Shown here: one piece after another, positions 5,456-10,052 of the stretch | How the letters are laid out: the number at the start of each line of letters is the position of its first letter | Numbering within the stretch: position 1 is the first letter of the stretch | DNA from: an uncultured Clostridia bacterium | GTDB lineage: Bacteria; Bacillota; Clostridia; Oscillospirales; CAG-272 | Reading direction: 5' to 3' | NCBI GenBank assembly: GCA_904501865.1 | Contig: CAJGCF010000053.1 | Location: forward strand, 1 to 10,052 | Length of the DNA: 10,052 bases | Notes under the pieces: model-generated | What the model was told of the DNA's origin: nothing | Seen by the model: only the letters and a program-made list of their open reading frames with translations | The model's database searches: none | Program-made: the position numbers and the translations under genes

Positions 5456-7540
5456 ATGAATCTAAAAAATAAAATGCATCTCCGTATTGTTTGTATTGTG
5501 GCGATATTTGCAATAATTTGTATCGGATATTTCATTAAAATGATAAACATCGCCGCCACATCAGAGCCGCAAAAAATAAGGACCGACACGTACGAAAGGC
5601 GAGAGCCGATACAGGCGGTCCGCGGCGAGATCTACGACCGAAACGGTAACAAGTTAATTTACAACTCCTACTCATATAATCTGATATTTGATTATGACGC
5701 TATGTCTGTAACTCAAACGGGACGCAATTACGCAATCTTGGCGGCAGTAGAGGCTATAGAGAATACCGGAAACACATCTCACCGAACAGAGACAAGCTTT
5801 CCTTTTGACGGAGTCTATCCAAATTACTCATATTCATTTGAGGCAAAGGATATCGAGTCTAATATTTACTACCGACTTCTAAAGCGTATTGCCCAAAATG
5901 AGCTTGAGGACAACTCAGAAAAGCCCAAAAATGAGCTCACGGTATCATATCTTGACGAATTTTACAGATCTCAACCGCAAGAGTTTCCAACCGAGCAAGA
6001 AATAGTGGATTGGTTTCTCACAAAATACAAGCTAAATGAGACCGACGAGAACGGAAAACCTCTTTTTTCAGACAACGATATAGACAAGATCATTCGTGTC
6101 AGATACGATATGGAGGTCAATGATTTTTCTATATACAACAGATACGTCTTTGCAACAGATCTTGATGCTTCCTGCATATCATATGTGGAAGAGCTCTCAT
6201 TGGCAGGAGTGGACTTCACAGTTCAGACCGAAAGAAAGTACGCTTATCCCGGATATGCCTCTCATATTCTGGGGCAAACGGGAAAAATAAGATCTGAGGA
6301 CTGGGAATATTATCAGTCTCTCGGATACGACATGAACGACATTGTCGGCATCAGCGGCTGTGAATACATATTCGAGAAATATCTTCGCGGCGAGGACGGA
6401 GTTATGATCATCGTGGAGGATATGGACGGAAATATAATAGATAGCCGTATAGAAAAGCAGGCAATAGCAGGAAAAGACGTATATCTCACCATAGATATTG
6501 AACTTCAGATCGCCGCCGAGGACGGACTTGAACAAAACGTAGAAAGTCGTCCTGACGCCGAAGGAGGAGCTATCACCGCCATAGACCCCAATAGCGGCGA
6601 GGTTCTCGCGCTTGCCTCGTATCCCACGTACGACCTTACAACGCACAACGAGAATTACAACAAGCTTGTATCCGATTCACTAAAGCCTCTTTATAACCGT
6701 GCACTTGACGGACTTTACGCCCCCGGCTCCACGTTTAAGGTAGGTATGGTCGCAGCAGGAATCTCAAGCGGTACAGTGACGTCATCTACCACATTCTACT
6801 GCGGTGGGCAGTACACATATTACGACGACTATCAGCCTAAATGCTGGGTATATCCCGGACTTCATTCTCACCTTGACGCAGCGGGTGCGATATGCGTGTC
6901 CTGCAACTGTTATTTCTTTGAGCTCGGAAGGCTTATGGGAATTGAGAAAATGAATGAATATTGCTCTGCGTACGGGCTCGGTCAGTACACAGGCATAGAG
7001 CTTAATGAAAAAAAAGGAATCCTCGCGGGACCCGATTACCGTGATCAAAACGGTCTTGAGGGTTGGAAACCGGGTAACACGATAGCGGCGGCGATAGGAC
7101 AGTCGGACAACCTATTCACACCTATGCAGTTATCAGTTTATATATCCACTATTCTCAACGGAGGAACTCGCTATTCGGCTCATTTACTCAAAGACGTGAG
7201 AGAATACGCAACGGGTGAGATAGTTTACAGGCAGGAGAGCCAGATACTCAGCACGGTGAAGCTTTCGTCTGATGCTCTGTATGCCGTAAAGTCTGGCATG
7301 AAAGCTATGGTGGAAAACTCGTCAACCGTGTCGTACTATATGAGAAACGTTCCTGTGACGGTAGGCGCCAAAACAGGTACCGCGCAGCTTGGCGGAAACA
7401 ACACAGATAACGGTGTGTTCGTATGTGCCGCACCTTATAATGACCCCGACATCGTGGTCTCCTCGGTAATAGAGAAATCGGGAGGAGGAACTTACGCCTC
7501 CTACGCCGCCTCAAAGGTGCTTGAGGAATATTACAATTAA
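5456..7540 (+). CDS. mrdA: Class B penicillin-binding protein (PBP2 type), peptidoglycan transpeptidase
   Basis: Predicted protein of 694 residues. ATG 5456 is chosen because GGAGGTGA (5443-5450) is an ideal ribosome site 5 nt away; the in-frame GTG at 5447 overlaps that site. It cross-links peptidoglycan during elongation, anchored by an N-terminal membrane segment (about 9-31). The dimerisation/pedestal domain begins with the class B signature RGEIYDRNG (56-64). The catalytic set is complete: STFK (S425 nucleophile, K428), SCN (S482-N484) and KTGT (639-642). Between the first two motifs lie C449, C463, H470, H472, C480, C483 and C485, a Cys/His-rich patch resembling that of other clostridial PBP2 proteins. 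There is no PASTA domain; the protein ends about 50 residues after KTG. Last gene of the operon, closed by a terminator 1 nt on. No rodA follows. The name mrdA rests on context and signature; a SpoVD/Pbp2b-like member cannot be excluded. Confidence 0.92.
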   Translation: MNLKNKMHLRIVCIVAIFAIICIGYFIKMINIAATSEPQKIRTDTYERREPIQAVRGEIYDRNGNKLIYNSYSYNLIFDYDAMSVTQTGRNYAILAAVEAIENTGNTSHRTETSFPFDGVYPNYSYSFEAKDIESNIYYRLLKRIAQNELEDNSEKPKNELTVSYLDEFYRSQPQEFPTEQEIVDWFLTKYKLNETDENGKPLFSDNDIDKIIRVRYDMEVNDFSIYNRYVFATDLDASCISYVEELSLAGVDFTVQTERKYAYPGYASHILGQTGKIRSEDWEYYQSLGYDMNDIVGISGCEYIFEKYLRGEDGVMIIVEDMDGNIIDSRIEKQAIAGKDVYLTIDIELQIAAEDGLEQNVESRPDAEGGAITAIDPNSGEVLALASYPTYDLTTHNENYNKLVSDSLKPLYNRALDGLYAPGSTFKVGMVAAGISSGTVTSSTTFYCGGQYTYYDDYQPKCWVYPGLHSHLDAAGAICVSCNCYFFELGRLMGIEKMNEYCSAYGLGQYTGIELNEKKGILAGPDYRDQNGLEGWKPGNTIAAAIGQSDNLFTPMQLSVYISTILNGGTRYSAHLLKDVREYATGEIVYRQESQILSTVKLSSDALYAVKSGMKAMVENSSTVSYYMRNVPVTVGAKTGTAQLGGNNTDNGVFVCAAPYNDPDIVVSSVIEKSGGGTYASYAASKVLEEYYN

Positions 7541-7572
7541 AAAATAGCAGAGGGTCAGCCTCTGCTATTTTT
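7541..7572. terminator. Bidirectional terminator between convergent operons
   Basis: AAAATAGCAGAGG (7541-7553) pairs perfectly with CCTCTGCTATTTT (7559-7571) around a GTCAG loop. A T-run follows on the plus strand, and the preceding A-run gives a T-run on the minus strand. It starts right after the PBP stop codon and lies 14 nt from the end of the oxidoreductase gene, so it serves both. Confidence 0.93.
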
Positions 7573-7586
7573 ATGTTTCAAAAATA

Positions 7587-8768
7587 TTAGATCTCGGGAA
7601 TAACTACCTCGATCTCACGTCCTGCCTCTGCAGACTTTGCAATACCGTCTATGATCGCCTGATTGTAGATGATCTGGGAGGACGGTACGGGCGCGGGGCG
7701 GTTGTACTTGATAGCATCAAGGAAGGAGCGGATCTTCTTGTCGAAGAGCGGAATATTGTCCGAGGGGATAAGCGGAACCTCAGTAACAGTCTGAAGTCCT
7801 GCAACCTCGTGATAGATCTTCATGGGGCTGTGGAATGTTCCGTTCCAGCAGTCAGTGGAGGGAACGCGGAGGCTTCCCTTAGTACCCATAATGATAGTGT
7901 CACCGGAGGTATCAAGGTTCATAGCCCATGCTATACGGAAGTCGAGGATTATGCCTCCCTCAAGACGCACAAATGCTGCGGCAAAGTCGTCAACTCCGAA
8001 AGTGGCCGCATACTCAGCCTTCTTACCCGCGGGGTAACCCGAGTAATTGGGGTCTTTGCCAAAGAAATCGGACTTGTAGCCCGAAACCGTGAGAGGCTTC
8101 GGATAACCGATAGCATTGAGAACAAGGTCGAGAGAGTAACAGCCGATATCTCCCAGAGCTCCTATTCCGCCCGTCTCGTTTGCAATGAAAGATGTTCCAA
8201 ATGGAGTCGGAATTCCTCTGCGACGTCCGCCGCCCGTCTGAATGTAATATATTTTACCAAGCTCGCCGGACTCAACGATCTTCTTGATCTGCTGCATATT
8301 GGCATCAAGTCTTGGCTGGAAGCCAATAGAGAGGACTTTGCCCGATTCCTTCTCGGCCTTCATAACCTCGATCGCCTCATCAAGCGTAACGGTGAATGGC
8401 TTTTCAAGCATTACGTGAACGCCCTTTTTGAGCGCATATATAGTAGGCTCTGCGTGAGCGCGGTTATACGTACAGATAGAGACCGCATCAAGAGCAAGAC
8501 TCTCGTCATCGAGCATTTCCTTGTGAGAAGCGTAATCTGTCTTTGCGTCTGTTATTCCGTGCTTTGCCATGAAAGCTGCCGCCTTGCCGGGAACGATGTC
8601 CGCGCCCGCAACGATCTCTACGTCGGGCATACGCTTGTACGAGTACATGTGAGCGTCCGCGATCCAACCGCATCCGATGATACCAACGCGAAGCTTTTTG
8701 CTTGTGTCTACAACTGTATTCTCAGATTTTACATTATAGTCAAGAGCTGCATCCATTTTTTCTGCCAT
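7587..8768 (-). CDS. Gfo/Idh/MocA-family NAD(P)-dependent oxidoreductase
   Basis: Predicted protein of 393 residues. ATG at 8768 lies 8 nt after the ribosome site GGAGGA (8777-8782). The family oxidises or reduces hydroxyl groups of sugars, cyclitols and glycosides in the cytoplasm using NAD(P). A Rossmann fold begins with VGIIGCGWIADAH (28-40; G32, G34), after an unusual polar N-terminal extension of about 26 residues. The EKPFT motif (122-126) carries the usual catalytic-region lysine K123. The C-terminal substrate domain has GALGDIGCYSLD (203-214); Y211 stands where many members have His, as in the glucose-fructose oxidoreductase-like branch. It is the second gene of a two-gene operon, 33 nt after a sugar isomerase-like gene, with no promoter between. 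The pairing points to sugar or glycoside catabolism; the substrate cannot be read from sequence. Confidence 0.93.
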   Translation of the reverse strand: MAEKMDAALDYNVKSENTVVDTSKKLRVGIIGCGWIADAHMYSYKRMPDVEIVAGADIVPGKAAAFMAKHGITDAKTDYASHKEMLDDESLALDAVSICTYNRAHAEPTIYALKKGVHVMLEKPFTVTLDEAIEVMKAEKESGKVLSIGFQPRLDANMQQIKKIVESGELGKIYYIQTGGGRRRGIPTPFGTSFIANETGGIGALGDIGCYSLDLVLNAIGYPKPLTVSGYKSDFFGKDPNYSGYPAGKKAEYAATFGVDDFAAAFVRLEGGIILDFRIAWAMNLDTSGDTIIMGTKGSLRVPSTDCWNGTFHSPMKIYHEVAGLQTVTEVPLIPSDNIPLFDKKIRSFLDAIKYNRPAPVPSSQIIYNQAIIDGIAKSAEAGREIEVVIPEI

Positions 8769-8801
8769 TTTAAATATCCTCCAATATAATTACGATTTTA
8801 T

Positions 8802-9620
8802 TTACCACTCAAAAGACTTGAGGTAGTCTATGCTTGCCTTGATGCTCTCCATAGGGGAAAGACCCATAGTAGCCTGATCCTGCTCAACGACTACCCACTC
8901 TGCTCCTGCCGCGCGGGACGCCTCAAGAATAGCAGCGAAGTCCTGAAGCCCCTTGCCAACAGGGCGGAACTCAAAACCTGAGGGACGCGCGGGAGCTTTC
9001 TTTTCAATTCCGATAAGCTCGTACATATCCTCGCTCTTCTCACCGTTAAAGTCCTTGAGATGAACTACGGGTGCGCGTCCGCTGTACTTGCTAATATAAT
9101 CGGAAGGATCTTCTCCTCCAACGTTTACCCAACAAGTATCTATCTCGGTCTTAAGCAGATCTGCGGGAATGGTGTCGTACAGAATATCGAGAGCATATTT
9201 GCCGTCAACCTTCAAAAATTCAAAATCGTGGTTGTGATAGAGCATCTGCATGCCTAAGGCCTTTGCGGCCTTGCAAAGTATGCGTATAAATTCTACAACA
9301 TAATCGAAATTCGGGTGTCCGGGTCTGTGCTCGGGAACAAGATAAGGCACGACCACATATTTGCATCCTATCTCTGCATATTTTGAAAGAACTCCAATGG
9401 GATCCTTCAGCATATCAACCAGTGCCACGTGGGCGGATATCGGCACAAGTCCGAGCTCCTGACACCACGCTTTAATATCAGCTGGATCATTTCCGTAAAG
9501 TCCGGCAAATTCAACACCGTCATATCCCATTTCTTTGATCTGTTTAAGTGTTACGTAAAGATCCGCGCCTGCCGCCTCTCTGACGGAATACACTTGAACT
9601 GCTATTGGTAAAGAAGACAT
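8802..9620 (-). CDS. Sugar phosphate isomerase/epimerase-like TIM-barrel protein
   Basis: Predicted protein of 272 residues, the usual length for the xylose isomerase-like TIM-barrel (AP_endonuc_2) superfamily that includes IolE, IolI and hydroxypyruvate isomerase. ATG at 9620 lies 8 nt after AGGAGG (9629-9634). The typical opening AVQVYSVRE (7-15), GYDGVEFAG (32-40), YHNHDFEF (128-135), EIDTCWV (159-165), VVHLKD (185-190) and WVVVEQD (242-248) are present. Likely divalent-metal ligands are E134, D161, H187 and E246. No signal peptide is seen, so it should be cytoplasmic. It is the first gene of the minus-strand operon and precedes the Gfo/Idh/MocA gene. Such pairs occur in inositol and keto-sugar pathways and in oxidation-elimination cleavage of glycosides. 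The exact reaction (isomerisation, epimerisation or elimination) is unknown. Confidence 0.92.
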   Translation of the reverse strand: MSSLPIAVQVYSVREAAGADLYVTLKQIKEMGYDGVEFAGLYGNDPADIKAWCQELGLVPISAHVALVDMLKDPIGVLSKYAEIGCKYVVVPYLVPEHRPGHPNFDYVVEFIRILCKAAKALGMQMLYHNHDFEFLKVDGKYALDILYDTIPADLLKTEIDTCWVNVGGEDPSDYISKYSGRAPVVHLKDFNGEKSEDMYELIGIEKKAPARPSGFEFRPVGKGLQDFAAILEASRAAGAEWVVVEQDQATMGLSPMESIKASIDYLKSFEW

Positions 9621-9668
9621 CTTTAATTCCTCCTCAAAAATTTTTGTGAAGACCTATCTTAATTTTTA

Positions 9669-9697
9669 ATTATACAACACTATACGTACTTATTCAA
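9669..9697 (-). promoter_or_regulatory. Promoter of the minus-strand sugar operon
   Basis: Read on the minus strand, the -35 box TTGAAT (9692-9697) and the -10 box TATAAT (9669-9674) are separated by 17 bp. Transcription should begin near 9662, about 40 nt before the start codon. Unlike three other promoters here, it lacks a TGn extension. Confidence 0.78.
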
Positions 9698-9705
9698 GAC
9701 AAACC

Positions 9706-9775
9706 TTGCGCCAATATAGACAATTTTTGCTGCATTTTGACCATTCATTATTAAATAACGCCGTATTTGCGACAA
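9706..9775. repeat. Repeated TTGCGNCAA words upstream of the sugar operon
   Basis: TTGCGCCAA (9706-9714) and TTGCGACAA (9767-9775) match at 8 of 9 positions and are 61 bp apart. GACAA also occurs at 9698, 9719 and 9771, the first two being 21 bp (two helical turns) apart. The second copy overlaps the dyad ACAAA-T-TTTGT (9772-9782). These lie just upstream of or over the minus-strand -35 box and could be activator or repressor sites; I do not recognise a known consensus. Confidence 0.3.
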
Positions 9776-9823
9776 ATTTTGTTGTTTTAACAGTCGGTGG
9801 TGAGATGTCTATAAACTCTTTTG

Positions 9824-9882
9824 AATTTTTTTAAAAAAATTGCAAAAAACCTCTTGACAAAACAAAAATGTTATGGTAGAAT
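9824..9882 (+). promoter_or_regulatory. Strong rRNA promoter with UP-like A/T tract
   Basis: A perfect consensus -35 TTGACA (9854-9859), a 17-bp spacer and -10 TAGAAT (9877-9882), extended by TGG at 9874-9876. Upstream sits an 18-bp perfect palindrome, AA-T7-A7-TT (9824-9841), and a further A6 run (9844-9849), as expected for an UP element contacting the RNA polymerase alpha subunit. The base seven positions after the -10 (9889) is G. Confidence 0.85.
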
Positions 9883-9888
9883 ATACGA

Positions 9889-10052
9889 GTTGCCGCAAAA
9901 AATCGGCAACAGATTGAACCTTGACAATTGAACAACAGAAGAAATAAGTACAAAGCAAAAAAGCAAGTGCGAATACAGATCTGTCAAAAGAAAAGAGTAA
10001 CACAACTCTAAGAAGTAAAAGAAGCTAGAGAAAAATAGCTCAAACAGGATCT
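9889..10052 (+). other. rRNA operon leader; 16S rRNA expected just beyond the right edge
   Basis: The transcript begins with a hairpin, GTTGCCG (9889-9895) paired with CGGCAAC (9904-9910). The rest is purine-rich and has no open reading frame with a ribosome site. Further small hairpins are the palindrome ACAGATCTGT (9975-9984), AGAGT/ACTCT (9994-9998 with 10005-10009) and AGCTA/TAGCT (10023-10027 with 10036-10040). This is typical of a Bacillota rRNA leader. The 16S gene itself is not in the window, so the assignment is inferred from promoter, boxA-like element and leader character. Confidence 0.72.
9914..9934 (+). promoter_or_regulatory. boxA-like antitermination element in the rRNA leader
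   Basis: The segment GAACCTTGACAATTGAACAA (9916-9935 approx.) resembles the 'TTCTTTGAAAACTgAACAA' element found upstream of 16S genes in Bacillota, which contains the boxA bound by NusB/NusE. The match is partial and by eye. Confidence 0.55.

Noticed and set aside
7809..8789. Long open frame (326 codons) on the plus strand opposite the oxidoreductase
   Set aside because: It mirrors a well-conserved Gfo/Idh/MocA gene; its translation shows no family pattern and it has no promoter or ribosome site.
9921..9949. Second rRNA promoter with TTGACA at 9921-9926
   Set aside because: No acceptable -10 box lies 16-18 bp downstream, and the word belongs to the boxA-like leader element.
9809..10003. Minus-strand open frame of 64 codons across the rRNA promoter and leader
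   Set aside because: No ribosome site or domain; it crosses a strong promoter and untranslated leader.
1..10052. CRISPR array, insertion sequence, phage or toxin-antitoxin genes
   Set aside because: No spaced repeats, terminal inverted repeats, transposase or integrase motifs, or small paired genes with ribosome sites were found.

Overview
The window looks like chromosomal DNA of a Bacillota (Firmicutes) bacterium, most likely a gut-type member of the class Clostridia. The reasons are strong Shine-Dalgarno sites before every gene, SigA-type promoters with 17-bp spacers and mostly extended -10 boxes, a DUF815 ATPase, a CPBP protease, a PBP2 of the clostridial kind, and an rRNA leader with the 'CCTTGAcAAtTGAAC' element seen in this phylum. 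All eight genes end in TAA and the standard code fits. The genus cannot be fixed from this stretch.

Layout, left to right. (1) 85-996: a single-gene unit with its own promoter and terminator, encoding a membrane protein with an N-terminal zinc ribbon and a C-terminal OB-fold-like domain. (2) 1023-2465: a single-gene unit encoding a DUF815 AAA+ ATPase. (3) 2550-7572: an apparent four-gene operon of maf (nucleotide pyrophosphatase), an MreB-type actin, a CPBP intramembrane protease and a class B penicillin-binding protein (PBP2 type), closed by a bidirectional terminator. (4) 7587-9697: a two-gene minus-strand operon of a sugar phosphate isomerase/epimerase-like TIM barrel followed by a Gfo/Idh/MocA oxidoreductase. 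(5) 9824-10052: a strong plus-strand promoter and leader of an rRNA operon, whose 16S gene should begin just past the right edge.

The maf-mreB-CPBP-pbp2 operon resembles the classical maf-mreBCD-mrdA cell-elongation cluster, but mreC and mreD are absent and a CPBP protease sits in their place. The MreB protein also lacks the conserved Glu of the EEP motif and the first Thr of GGGTTE, residues implicated in ATP hydrolysis, while the PBP keeps its full SxxK/SxN/KTG set. This remodelled elongasome locus is the most interesting part of the window. The minus-strand pair is probably a sugar or glycoside catabolic module with an unknown substrate. There is no CRISPR array, insertion sequence, phage gene or tRNA, and I see no clear new defence or mobile system; most of the window is ordinary core-type chromosome.
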